Assembly: GCA_023404495.1 (NCBI GenBank)
Contig: JAEYBE010000034.1
Span: 1 to 12,265 of the forward strand
Direction of reading: 5' to 3'
Source: Actinomycetes bacterium
GTDB lineage: Bacteria; Actinomycetota; Thermoleophilia; Solirubrobacterales; JACPNS01
Length of the DNA stretch: 12,265 nt
The notes beneath the pieces are model-generated. The model was not told the origin of the DNA. It searched no databases and was given only the letters and a program-made list of their open reading frames with translations. This document shows positions 1 to 6,099 of this stretch, one piece after another (within the stretch, counting starts at the first letter, position 1; the number at the start of each line of letters is the position of its first letter). Made by a program: the position numbers and the translations under genes.

Positions 1-35
1 CCGACGCAGGGGCGCGGGTGATGGTTGGTATGTGA
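1..35 (+). CDS. 3' end of an upstream gene (partial)
   Basis: Frame 3 is open from the window edge to a TGA at 33-35 and ends ...DAGARVMVGM. The TGA shares its last base with the ATG at 35, giving the same TGATG coupling that joins the next gene pair, so this is probably the tail of another gene of the same run. Only about ten residues are visible and nothing can be said about function. Confidence 0.45.
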   Translation, partial: DAGARVMVGM

Positions 36-607
36 TGAACCCGCACACCCTGACCTATTACGGCGAGCCGTTTGCGGAAAGGGCCGACGCTGAGAACGCG
101 CTGGAAATGATGCGCCTCACCGCCTCCAAGCCAGCCACACCAGTACGCGAGGACGAGGGGTTGGCGGCGCTCAAGCCGGAGACGGCGAAAACATGGAGCG
201 AGCTTTACCGCGCTGTCGAAGCCCTAGATGACACGGACGGCTGGGGCGACTTGGTGCTGACCCACGAACTGGCTGTCGCAGTTGACCGAGTGCTTGATGC
301 CGCTCGCGCCGTCGAGGAATTGCCGGAGGATCAGAAGGTCATGGAAGAACTGGCCTGCGCCAACCCAGCACCCCCGTCACCTGAGACTGGACAGGAGTGG
401 CGGCCAATCGAGACGGCTCCGAAGGACGGAAGGATCGTCGTGATTCTGGACAGTCGCATCGGGCGGTGGCGGGTCACCTGCGCGAACTTCGTTGATGGTC
501 GGTGGTTGGCGCACGACGGCGGTGACGCAAGCCCTGCCGGCTGGGTGCCAGTTCCCGAAGGCTTCGGACCTCTACCCGAGCCACCTACTAGCCAAGAGGC
601 GGCGTGA
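35..607 (+). CDS. phage-type hypothetical protein with C-terminal WRPIETAPKDG (DUF551-like) domain
   Basis: 190 aa. A GTG at 32 is possible, but the ATG at 35 is preferred because it overlaps the preceding stop as TGATG. The first 120 residues are acidic and probably helical, with no recognised motif. From about residue 120 the sequence reads WRPIETAPKDGR, then a short beta-type stretch (VVILDS, then GRWRVTCANF and GRWLA), and ends in GWVPVPE. The pattern WxPIETAPKDG...GRW...W.P.PE recurs in small proteins of unknown function in tailed phages and prophages (DUF551-like). It is not known to be catalytic. The next gene starts inside its stop codon (TGATG at 605-609), so the two are probably translated together. 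The family resemblance is reasonably secure; the role is unknown. Confidence 0.8.
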   Translation: MNPHTLTYYGEPFAERADAENALEMMRLTASKPATPVREDEGLAALKPETAKTWSELYRAVEALDDTDGWGDLVLTHELAVAVDRVLDAARAVEELPEDQKVMEELACANPAPPSPETGQEWRPIETAPKDGRIVVILDSRIGRWRVTCANFVDGRWLAHDGGDASPAGWVPVPEGFGPLPEPPTSQEAA

Positions 608-1023
608 TGGCTGAGCCTGGTTTCAGTCGAATCAAGAAAGTGCCCGTCGTCAAGCCCATCAAGGATGGGCCGCGAATCAACGGATGGGTCTGCGACCGCT
701 GCAACAGAGTGACCTACGCGGTAGAGATCCACGAGGGCGTTACGCCCTTCTTTCTCGCTTGCCGTGCCGAAGGCGTAGACCCTCGCGAAGCCAAGTGCAA
801 GGGCCGGGGCAAATCGCTGATGTACCCGAGCGATCCACCGCCCGCCGAAGTCCTCGCAGCGGTTCGATGGGAGTGGTTTACGCCGACCGGAGCCGCCTTT
901 CGCAAGCTTGACGCCGGGATGCGTGAACACATCCTGAAGGGTGGACTCGAACTGCGGAAGCTCACCGACGATGGACGCGTTGCCCTCGCCAACCAAGAAG
1001 ATAGGGAGGCGTCCGATGAGTAA
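607..1023 (+). CDS. phage-type zinc-ribbon-like hypothetical protein
   Basis: 138 aa. The start is the ATG at 607 (MAEPGFSR), overlapping the previous stop. A GTG three bases upstream is the alternative. Residues about 28-68 carry WVCDRCNR, then EGVTPFFLACRAEG and a further Cys (EAKCKG), giving a CxxC plus two later Cys that could bind one zinc ion. A second conserved-looking block, AVRWEWFTPTGAAFRKL then EHILKGGLELRKL, fills residues about 85-120. Proteins of this build (Cys knuckle, EGVTPF, then W-E-W-.-.-P and GGL.LR) occur as uncharacterised ORFs in many tailed phages. The zinc-binding role is inferred from Cys spacing only. The last 8 bases overlap the next gene. Confidence 0.75.
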   Translation: MAEPGFSRIKKVPVVKPIKDGPRINGWVCDRCNRVTYAVEIHEGVTPFFLACRAEGVDPREAKCKGRGKSLMYPSDPPPAEVLAAVRWEWFTPTGAAFRKLDAGMREHILKGGLELRKLTDDGRVALANQEDREASDE

Positions 1024-1348
1024 GGAATCTATGGCCTCCGCTGCGCTACGGCCCGAGGCGGGATCGCCGCCGAAAGCCGAAGTAGTGCATGTGTCTCCCG
1101 GCGAGTCGATCGACCTGAGGTTCGAGTGCAAACGGTGCGAGTCGATGAGATGGCCCTGTGTCGTCCCGGCGCGCAATATCCGACGTGCCATTACCGCGCT
1201 CAATGAGGGACGTGAGGACGACGCGCGGGATTTCCTGCTCGATGCGTTCGAGGAACTGGCGCACTACGCGCAGTGGCCCGATGAAGTCGCGAGAGAGCTA
1301 CAAGAAAACGCCGCCAACCCCGACCCCCAAGAGGAAACAGAAGCATGA
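1016..1348 (+). CDS. hypothetical protein, small, Cys-containing
   Basis: 110 aa. The start is ATG at 1016, six bases after a GGGAGG ribosome binding site (1004-1009) and overlapping the previous stop by 8 bases (ATGAGTAA). The reading frame is open further upstream, but that part belongs to the preceding gene. A mid-protein FECKRCESMRWPC segment has three Cys with a CxxC. It is followed by a helical acidic region (ALNEGREDDARDFLLDAFEELAHYAQ) and a Pro/Glu-rich tail, AANPDPQEETEA, that resembles the tails of two later genes. I do not recognise the family. Coupled to the next gene by ATGA at 1345-1348. Confidence 0.75.
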   Translation: MSKESMASAALRPEAGSPPKAEVVHVSPGESIDLRFECKRCESMRWPCVVPARNIRRAITALNEGREDDARDFLLDAFEELAHYAQWPDEVARELQENAANPDPQEETEA

Positions 1349-2064
1349 ATGACACAGCAACAAAGATGCGCGCCTTCACTGACGTTGTCGCAACCAAGGA
1401 AGAGCTGATCGCCAACCTAGAAGCCCACGCCGAAGCTGACCGGTTCGTCAAGGGCACCTACGGCGAAGGGTCGCTCGAAGAAGGAACGTTCAAAGGCTGC
1501 GCCGTCGGCTGCTCGATTGTCGACTTCGGCGGCGTCAAGAGCGCGCACCTCGAGTACGAGCGGCTCTTCGGGATCCCAGCACAGCTGGCCGCGCTTGAAG
1601 ACGGGATCTTCGAGGCGCTCCCCGAAGAGAAGGCGATGCAGTGGCCGCTGCGCTTCGCGAACGCCATTCAAACTGGCGCGGACCTCTCGAACGTCTGGCC
1701 GCAGTTCGCAGCCTGGATGATGCTCGACGACGAGTGGGGCCTGATCAAGCTCGACCTCCCCGAAGACGTGGCAGAAATTGTCACGCGCGTCGGCCTCGCG
1801 TACGGGCGCATGGCAACCGGCGAAGTGATTTCCGATTCTGAGGCCGAAGCGATAGCTGAGGACGCGTGGGCCGCGAGGGCCGCGTGGGCCGCGAGGGACG
1901 CGTGGGCCGCGAGGGCCGCGAGGGCCGCGTGGGCCGCGTGGGCCGCGAGGGCCGCGAGGGACGCGTGGGACGCGTGGGCCGCGAGGGACGCGTATGTGGC
2001 GGCCTCAAGCGACAAGCTGATCGAACTTCTTAGCGCCGCCACCCCGAGCCCGGTCGCTGCATGA
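1345..2064 (+). CDS. phage-type protein with KGCAVGCS motif and (D/A)-A-(W/R) triplet-repeat tail
   Basis: 239 aa, starting at ATG 1345 with GAGGAA upstream and ATGA overlap with the preceding gene. The N-terminal half contains RFVKGTYGE and FKGCAVGCSIVDFGG (Cys about 51 and 55), followed by an apparently globular region rich in aromatic residues (LEYERLFGIPAQLAALEDGIFEALP, then FAAWMMLDDEWGL). Residues 173-217 consist of fifteen consecutive three-residue units, Asp/Ala-Ala-Trp/Arg, ending in a Tyr unit, before a short tail. Phage and prophage proteins that join a GCAVGC-type N-terminal region to Ala/Trp/Arg/Asp-rich repeats are known only as hypotheticals. The repeat should be strongly helical, with W/R side chains winding round the helix. 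Function unknown. Confidence 0.85.
   Translation: MNDTATKMRAFTDVVATKEELIANLEAHAEADRFVKGTYGEGSLEEGTFKGCAVGCSIVDFGGVKSAHLEYERLFGIPAQLAALEDGIFEALPEEKAMQWPLRFANAIQTGADLSNVWPQFAAWMMLDDEWGLIKLDLPEDVAEIVTRVGLAYGRMATGEVISDSEAEAIAEDAWAARAAWAARDAWAARAARAAWAAWAARAARDAWDAWAARDAYVAASSDKLIELLSAATPSPVAA
1861..1995 (+). repeat. 15 tandem 9-bp units inside the repeat-tail gene
   Basis: Each unit is G(A/C)C GCG (T/A)GG. Only two bases vary in the first fourteen units, and the last unit ends in TAT. In protein terms the order is DAW, AAR, AAW, AAR, DAW, AAR, AAR, AAW, AAW, AAR, AAR, DAW, DAW, AAR, DAY. Codon choice is completely fixed (Ala2 always GCG, Arg always AGG, although AGG is rare elsewhere in this window). 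This points to recent expansion by slippage or unequal recombination rather than old divergence. Confidence 0.95.
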
Positions 2065-2267
2065 ACCGGCTTCCGGACACAGCCGTCAGTTCGCCAGCGC
2101 TTGACCGCGAGGGCGGTCAAGGTGGCCGGCTCGATGCTGCTTCCGGAGTGACCTGCGCCTGCGGCCGCACAATCAAGCCCTCAGGCGACTGCCAGAACCC
2201 ACGCTGCTCAGAGAACGCTTTCTATGACGAGCACTGGGACGAGAGGGGGGTGGCCAAGCGTGGATGA
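2061..2267 (+). CDS. small Cys-rich hypothetical protein
   Basis: 68 aa, coupled to the preceding gene by ATGA (2061-2064). The N-terminal half (PDTAVSSPALDREGGQGG) looks disordered. The C-terminal half has CACGRTIKPSGDCQNPRC, four Cys in a C-x-C...C-x4-C arrangement that could make a minimal zinc knuckle, followed by an acidic and aromatic FYDEHWDERG segment. Family not recognised. It overlaps the next gene by 8 bases if that gene begins at GTG 2260. Confidence 0.6.
   Translation: MNRLPDTAVSSPALDREGGQGGRLDAASGVTCACGRTIKPSGDCQNPRCSENAFYDEHWDERGVAKRG
2241..2250 (+). promoter_or_regulatory. ribosome binding site deciding the GTG 2260 start
   Basis: GAGAGGGGGG sits nine bases before GTG 2260, inside the 3' end of the preceding Cys-rich gene. 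It favours the GTG over the upstream ATG 2224 in the same frame. Confidence 0.55.
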
Positions 2268-2637
2268 CCAGCCGACAGTCGGCGTACTCGACACGACGCG
2301 CCCACTGCACCGGCGGATCTCCGCCGCTTGCAATGCGCTCCCGTTCGTAACGTGGGACCGGTTTGTGACCGGCACCCTTGACGGCCATTCCTACGTGGAG
2401 ATCTACGGCTGGATCAACCGCGCCGACGGCCAACGTGACTTCGTACTGATCGTCAGCTGGACGCACTGGGACTCCGTCGAATACGTGACCTCGAGCGCCA
2501 AGTTCAGCGCCGAGATTGGCCGCATCCTCTACGGCGACAAAAGCGACCACAACGACTGCATCCGCGCGGCGGACGTCTTCGCTCTCGATCAGACAGTCGA
2601 GCGTTCGCAGGAGCTAAAAGAGGAGGGTGGGCGATGA
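2260..2637 (+). CDS. hypothetical phage-type protein
   Basis: 125 aa. The start is chosen at GTG 2260 because a purine-rich ribosome binding site, GAGAGGGGGG, lies at 2241-2250 and the overlap with the previous stop is then 8 bases, the spacing seen at several junctions here. ATG 2224 would give twelve more residues but a 44-base overlap and no clear binding site. The protein has a helical N-terminus (LHRRISAACNALPF), a beta-rich centre (WDRFVTGTLDGHSYVEIYGW, then FVLIVSWTHWDSVEYVTSS) and a helical acidic C-terminus (TVERSQELKEEGGR). No catalytic motif is obvious and no family was recognised. Confidence 0.7.
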   Translation: MDDQPTVGVLDTTRPLHRRISAACNALPFVTWDRFVTGTLDGHSYVEIYGWINRADGQRDFVLIVSWTHWDSVEYVTSSAKFSAEIGRILYGDKSDHNDCIRAADVFALDQTVERSQELKEEGGR

Positions 2638-2819
2638 GCGAGCGTCTGATCGACACATCACCCGAAGATAACTACTCGCTGCTTGGCTGCAACGTCTACG
2701 CCGGGTTCGGGTGCCGTTATTGCGCTTCACCTTGCGAGGGCGACACTTGTGCGAGGTGCCTCCGTGACAGCAACCCCGCCGCCGACCCCAACCCAGAGGG
2801 GAGCAGCGGCAATGGCTGA
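2634..2819 (+). CDS. small Cys-rich (zinc-finger-like) hypothetical protein
   Basis: 61 aa. ATG 2634 is six bases after GGAGGG (2622-2627) and overlaps the previous stop as ATGA. Residues about 19-42 read GCNVYAGFGCRYCASPCEG then CARC, six Cys within about 24 residues, including CxxC and CxxxC spacings, enough for one or two structural zinc sites. The tail NPAADPNPEGSSGNG is nearly the same as that of the next gene and is encoded by an exact 18-bp repeat. Family not recognised. The role is presumably as a small regulator or binding partner of the element or its host, which is a guess from composition. Confidence 0.65.
   Translation: MSERLIDTSPEDNYSLLGCNVYAGFGCRYCASPCEGDTCARCLRDSNPAADPNPEGSSGNG
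2775..2792 (+). repeat. gene-end direct repeat, copy 1
   Basis: CCCGCCGCCGACCCCAAC, identical to 2923-2940. It encodes the AADPN part of the C-terminal tail and is followed in both copies by a G-rich ribosome binding site and GCAATGGC, the start of the next gene. Confidence 0.85.
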
Positions 2820-2961
2820 GCCGAACGAAACTCAGATGAGATGCCCTTGGTGTGGAAGCTCGTTCGTCGAGGATTGCGGCAGGGATTACGCGTGTCGTGA
2901 CTGCGGAACCGTGATATTGAAGCCCGCCGCCGACCCCAACACACAGGGAGAGGGGGAGTAG
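2812..2961 (+). CDS. zinc-ribbon small protein, 49 aa
   Basis: Starts at ATG 2812 (MAEPNETQMR), eight bases after GAGGGGAG (2796-2803), overlapping the previous stop by 8 bases. The open frame extends upstream, but that part lies within the preceding gene. The core is CPWCGSS, thirteen residues, then CRDCGT: two CxxCG knuckles that form a textbook single zinc ribbon, with almost nothing else in the protein. An extra Cys (EDCGRDY) lies between them. Such minimal zinc ribbons are frequent in phage genomes and often have no assigned function. The tail KPAADPNTQGEGE repeats that of the preceding gene. Confidence 0.7.
   Translation: MAEPNETQMRCPWCGSSFVEDCGRDYACRDCGTVILKPAADPNTQGEGE
2923..2940 (+). 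repeat. gene-end direct repeat, copy 2
   Basis: Second exact copy of the 18-bp repeat at 2775-2792, 148 bp downstream, in the same place relative to the stop codon and ribosome binding site of the zinc-ribbon gene. Confidence 0.85.
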
Positions 2962-2963
2962 CA

Positions 2964-3338
2964 ATGGCCGACGTCGCAACAATTCTTTCGGTGGCATCGG
3001 AACTCGACCGCTGGGGCTTGACGCGCAATGCGCGGAGGCTGCGCGAGGCCGTCGATGCCATGCCGCAGGACGAGAGGCCGTTTCCGATCCAGGACGCGAC
3101 GAGGCAGTATCGCTCGATTCCGTGGTCGCTCGCGGAGTTTGTGTATCCGGCGTACGGGCACGATCAGACGCTCGAACGGTTGGCCGAGCGCGGGGGGTTC
3201 TCGCGGAAAGAAATCGGAATGCTCTCGGTCGATCTCTACCACGACACCCGCCCGCGCCTTCAACGCATGCCTTTGCTCGACATTTTCGCCCTCGCCACCG
3301 CCCACACACCGGAGGACTCCAATGGCCGAGAAGATTGA
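2964..3338 (+). CDS. phage-type hypothetical protein (ERLAERGGF motif)
   Basis: 124 aa, ATG 2964, five bases after AGGGGGAG (2951-2958) and two bases after the previous stop. The N-terminal part is helical (ILSVASELDRWGLTRNARRLREAVDAM). The central block IPWSLAEFVYPAYG, then DQTLERLAERGGFSRKEIGML, resembles a short recurrent block in uncharacterised phage proteins: IPW..AE..Y..Y, then QSLERLAERGGFG. The conserved Gly-Gly-Phe turn between helices could be part of a small helical DNA- or protein-binding domain, but this is inference. The last 17 bases overlap the next gene. Confidence 0.75.
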   Translation: MADVATILSVASELDRWGLTRNARRLREAVDAMPQDERPFPIQDATRQYRSIPWSLAEFVYPAYGHDQTLERLAERGGFSRKEIGMLSVDLYHDTRPRLQRMPLLDIFALATAHTPEDSNGRED

Positions 3339-3720
3339 AGGGCGCATCGACGGCGAGTTTCACTACGTCACATGGGACGTGGCGGAAGAGTTCGACTACG
3401 ACGACGGCACGTTCGAGCTTCACCGCAAGTCTGATAATGAGCAGCTCGTCAAGTGGTTCTACGGGCCAGAGGGGCCAGAAGCTGACGGCAAATCGGCGCT
3501 CAAGGCGTTTGACGCTACCTACACCGAGGGGCGACGGGAAGCGCTTGCGGAGGTAAAAACGCGCTGGGTGGATCTCAGTAGCGCACTGATCGCAGTATCG
3601 CCGTTCCTCTCCAAACCGTTCAAGGACGATCCGCGCTGGACACCCTGGACCCGCTTCGTCGAGAAGCCGCTTGAGCGTCTCAACGCCCTGCTATCCATAG
3701 ACAAGGATGGGGGCGCGTAG
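3322..3720 (+). CDS. hypothetical protein
   Basis: 132 aa. The frame is open well upstream, but the start is placed at ATG 3322 (MAEKIEGRIDG), five bases after GGAGGA (3311-3316), so the extra upstream region is only a shadow of the preceding gene. The N-terminal half is acidic and aromatic (YVTWDVAEEFDYDDGTFELH, then VKWFYGPEGPEADG). The C-terminal half is helical with many Trp (TRWVDLSSALIAVSPFL, then RWTPWTRFVEKPLERLNALL). No known family or catalytic motif recognised. The stop TAG shares its last G with the GTG start of the next gene. Confidence 0.7.
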   Translation: MAEKIEGRIDGEFHYVTWDVAEEFDYDDGTFELHRKSDNEQLVKWFYGPEGPEADGKSALKAFDATYTEGRREALAEVKTRWVDLSSALIAVSPFLSKPFKDDPRWTPWTRFVEKPLERLNALLSIDKDGGA

Positions 3721-4574
3721 TGGCCGCCAAGAAGAAGGTCACTGAAGCGCAGATGCTCGAGCTTCTCAAGACGAAGCTGAGCCGCTCATCCGGCAACGGC
3801 CCCGAACACGCGTTCATCCCGCACGTGAAGTCTGACGCCGGACACGGCTCGCACCGGACGATCGACGCAATATCGATGTCTCTCTGGATCTCCCGCGGGC
3901 TCCTGATCTCCGGTTACGAGATCAAGTGCTCTCGCTCGGACTGGCTAACTGAGTTGAAGTCGCCCGAGAAGGCCGAAGAGTTCTTCGGCTTCATCGACCG
4001 TTTCTACCTCGTGATCTCCGATCCGGAGATCGTGCAGCCAGGGGAGTTGCCGGAGGGATGGGGCTTGCTCTGCAAGAAGGGCCGCGGCCTCACCCAGCTG
4101 GTCGAACCAAAGCTTTTCCGCGAGGACACGGGTCCGCTTCCACCGCAGTTCTTCAGGGGCTTCCTGGCCGCACTCCTGCGCTCCGCATGCCGGCAGCGTG
4201 ACGTCACGCCGAAGCAGATCGAAGACGCGATGGCGGCTGCCGCCGCAGAGGCCAAGAAGGAAGCGCTGACCTACGAGCAGACGAACGCGATCGACTGGTA
4301 CGACGCGGTCCACAGGATTGCTACGCAGTTGGCCGAGAAGACGGGCGCTCGCGGCAAGCCCTCGGTGGCGGCCTACAGCTACATGCACGCGCTCAAGGAT
4401 CCAGAGGTGCTCCAGCTTGCTTTAGATCATCGCGAAGTCAAGACAGGGCGCGCCCGGCTTGAGAATGAAATCGCTGAACTGCGCCGCAAGGCGCCGAGGT
4501 TTGCGAAGCAGCTACGCGAGGCCGCTGACCTCCTGGACCCGCCGACGCACGATTCGGAGGCTGACTGTGCCTGA
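3720..4574 (+). CDS. PD-(D/E)xK nuclease-like phage protein
   Basis: 284 aa, starting at GTG 3720 (TAGTG overlap) after AAGGATGGGGG. The N-terminal 150 residues show a restriction-endonuclease-fold pattern: E29 in GPEHAF, D49 in RTIDAISMSLW, and E67-I-K69 in GYEIKCSRSDW. LKSPEKAEEFFGFIDRFYLVISDPEIV and ELPEGWGLL follow. This is the layout of MmcB-like and related small PD-(D/E)xK proteins, found in bacteria and as hypotheticals in phages: D and ExK as metal ligands, then SRSDW and D-x-FYLV. Residues 160-185 are Ala/Lys-rich helix and 240-270 may be coiled coil. A DNA-cleaving or DNA-repair role is inferred from the motifs; no target can be named. Overlaps the next gene by 8 bases. Confidence 0.8.
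   Translation: MAAKKKVTEAQMLELLKTKLSRSSGNGPEHAFIPHVKSDAGHGSHRTIDAISMSLWISRGLLISGYEIKCSRSDWLTELKSPEKAEEFFGFIDRFYLVISDPEIVQPGELPEGWGLLCKKGRGLTQLVEPKLFREDTGPLPPQFFRGFLAALLRSACRQRDVTPKQIEDAMAAAAAEAKKEALTYEQTNAIDWYDAVHRIATQLAEKTGARGKPSVAAYSYMHALKDPEVLQLALDHREVKTGRARLENEIAELRRKAPRFAKQLREAADLLDPPTHDSEADCA
4556..4560 (+). promoter_or_regulatory. ribosome binding site deciding the GTG 4567 start
   Basis: GGAGG ends six bases before GTG 4567 and supports a 58-residue product rather than the longer open frame that begins inside the nuclease-like gene. Confidence 0.6.
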
Positions 4575-4743
4575 GACGACCGCACCGAAGTTTGTGACGC
4601 TGAGCGGCGACCATGTGTATGTCTCGCTCTCGCACGTCGTCGATGAGCTTGAAGACGCCGCCACCGACTGCGACGGCCACACCCCGCACTCGATCCTCAT
4701 GGCGCTCTCCGAAGAATTGCGCCGGGAGGCCGCGGCGCAGTGA
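4567..4743 (+). CDS. small hypothetical protein, 58 aa
   Basis: GTG start at 4567, with GGAGG six bases upstream and an 8-base overlap with the preceding stop. The sequence begins MPETTAPKFVTLSGDHVYVSL and ends in an acidic helix (ALSEELRREAAAQ). It has a beta-strand-like start followed by two helices, and a single Cys. Family not recognised. The stop overlaps the start of the excisionase-like gene as GTGA (4740-4743), so it probably belongs to the same translational chain. It could be a small accessory or regulatory protein, but nothing in the sequence decides this. Confidence 0.55.
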   Translation: MPETTAPKFVTLSGDHVYVSLSHVVDELEDAATDCDGHTPHSILMALSEELRREAAAQ

Positions 4744-5015
4744 GCGTCACCGCGATCTCATCGCACCCGGACTTCCGCCGCGCGCCAGCGCAGCTGGTCT
4801 TCCGCCGGCAGCTTGAGCGCGAGCTCGGCCTCGGCCGCACCAAGGTCTTCGAACTGATCACCCTAGGCATGCCGATCGCCGAGACCACATCCAGCGGCCA
4901 CCGCTTCGACGTCGAGCAATGCCGCGAGTGGCTGGCCGCAAACGACTACGCAGGCCTGGCAGGTAGCGTGGAGCGCGGATACGCAAACCCTCCTCAAGGA
5001 GCTTCACATGCCTAA
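4740..5015 (+). CDS. excisionase-like HTH protein (recombination directionality factor candidate)
   Basis: 91 aa, GTG 4740 overlapping the previous stop (GTGA), with GGGAGG ten bases upstream. Residues about 26-66 read LERELGLGRTKVFELITLGMPIAETTSSGHRFDVEQCREWLAAND when taken in segments: a MerR/AlpA-type winged helix. Its turn holds the recognition helix (RTKVFELI), followed by a wing containing SGHRFDV and the conserved EQCREWLA helix. This is the usual build of Xis and HTH_17-type proteins, which bend attachment-site DNA and drive excision. Its position directly before the integrase, with an 8-base overlap, supports that role. It could instead be a small transcriptional regulator. The 25-residue C-terminal tail is unstructured. 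Confidence 0.75.
   Translation: MSVTAISSHPDFRRAPAQLVFRRQLERELGLGRTKVFELITLGMPIAETTSSGHRFDVEQCREWLAANDYAGLAGSVERGYANPPQGASHA
4996..5001 (+). promoter_or_regulatory. integrase ribosome binding site
   Basis: AAGGAG ends six bases before the integrase ATG at 5008, inside the 3' end of the excisionase-like gene. It is the clearest Shine-Dalgarno in the accessory part and fixes the integrase start. Confidence 0.8.
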
Positions 5016-6099
5016 GACGACCTTCCCAGGCGTCTACCGCCGCGGCGACAAGTTTGTTGCCATGCCGTACAACCCTGCCACGAAACAAAAGATCTACCTC
5101 GGCACCCGCGACACAGCCGAAGAGGCCTACGAACTGATCCGCGAATGGAAGAGCGGCGGCCGGCGCAGCCGCACCGTCGCCGGGATCCGCGCATCGTTCC
5201 TCGAGCTCTACGTCGATAACGAGACGATCGGCCTGGTCGACACCACCCGCCGGCAGTACCGCAACAACACCCAGCGCTTCGAGGACCGCTTCGGCAACGA
5301 GAAGCCGGACGACCTCTACGACCACTTCGACCTCGTGCAGGGCTGGGCACTCACTCAGTCAACGCCGTGCGTGGAGACCAACTTCACGATGCTCGAGTGG
5401 GCCCGCAAGAACAGGCTCTGCAAGTCGAACCCACTTGACGGCGTAGTCGGCCGCGCGCCAAAGAAGCGAGCCGCCAAAGTCGTGATCCGCACCACGGCCG
5501 ACCTCGATCGCCTGGCCGCCTGCGCAAGAGCAGCGCTCCCGGGCCACAAGGGCGAAGTGATGGAGGCGATGATCTACGTCCTCTACGGCTCGATGCTCCG
5601 CCCAGCGCACCTCTTTCAGCTGCGCTGGCGCGACATCGACTTCTCACGCCAGAGGATCCACGTGCCAGGCGTCAAGCGCGGCAAGCCGCAGGACGTGGCG
5701 ATGCTCCCGATCGCCCGCAAGGGCTTCGAACTCCTCTACCGCGGCGACGCCGATGATTTTGTTTTCACCAACACCTACGGCCAGCCGATGCGCAAGCAGA
5801 CGATCGCCAACTGGTGGCCGGCCGTGCGAGCAGCTTTCGGCGAGCCGGACCTGAAGTTCTACGACCTCAAGACCGCCGGCACCACCAGGCTGATCAAACA
5901 CGGCGCCCGCAGAGAGCAGCTGCGCGTCCAGCTGACGCACTCCGACAGGACAGGCGACACCCTGGCCCGTCACTACGTGGAGATCGAGACAGAGGACGCC
6001 CTCGCGCACGTCGAAGAGATCGACTCGGTAGCAACCGAGCGCGAAAAGTCGGAAGTCTCGGTAGCAAATCAGGAGCAGAATTGGGGGGCAACGGCCTGA
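5008..6099 (+). CDS. int: tyrosine recombinase / site-specific integrase
   Basis: 363 aa. Residues 1-50 form a small arm-type DNA-binding domain (GVYRRGDKFVAM, then KIYLGTRDTAEEAYE). Residues 56-150 are the core-binding SAM-like domain (GIRASFLELYVDNETIGLVD, then TTRRQYRNNTQRF). Residues 160-335 are catalytic. Visible active-site residues are Arg I R198 (MLRPAHLFQLRW), the beta-hairpin Lys K223 or K226 (VKRGKPQDV), H311 (QLTHSD) and the nucleophile Y323 (ARHYVEIE). The HxxR box is Y285-D-L-K288, so the second Arg is Lys. H-to-Y at this place is common in actinobacterial integrases; R-to-K is less common. Residues 336-363 are a hydrophilic tail. It integrates and excises the element with the upstream Xis-like protein. 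Full length with a strong ribosome binding site, so probably active. Confidence 0.92.
   Translation: MPKTTFPGVYRRGDKFVAMPYNPATKQKIYLGTRDTAEEAYELIREWKSGGRRSRTVAGIRASFLELYVDNETIGLVDTTRRQYRNNTQRFEDRFGNEKPDDLYDHFDLVQGWALTQSTPCVETNFTMLEWARKNRLCKSNPLDGVVGRAPKKRAAKVVIRTTADLDRLAACARAALPGHKGEVMEAMIYVLYGSMLRPAHLFQLRWRDIDFSRQRIHVPGVKRGKPQDVAMLPIARKGFELLYRGDADDFVFTNTYGQPMRKQTIANWWPAVRAAFGEPDLKFYDLKTAGTTRLIKHGARREQLRVQLTHSDRTGDTLARHYVEIETEDALAHVEEIDSVATEREKSEVSVANQEQNWGATA

Noticed and set aside
331..1203. 290-residue open frame on the minus strand
   Set aside because: It is antisense to three coupled phage-type genes, with no ribosome binding site and a low-complexity translation. The + strand genes have motifs and tight start/stop overlaps.
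1668..2120. Ala/His/Ser-rich open frame opposite the 9-bp repeat array
   Set aside because: The 9-bp period keeps every frame open, so openness here is not evidence of coding. The + strand frame has the gene context.
2614..3423. 269-residue minus-strand open frame
   Set aside because: Arg/Ser-rich translation typical of a high-GC antisense shadow. It crosses five + strand genes.
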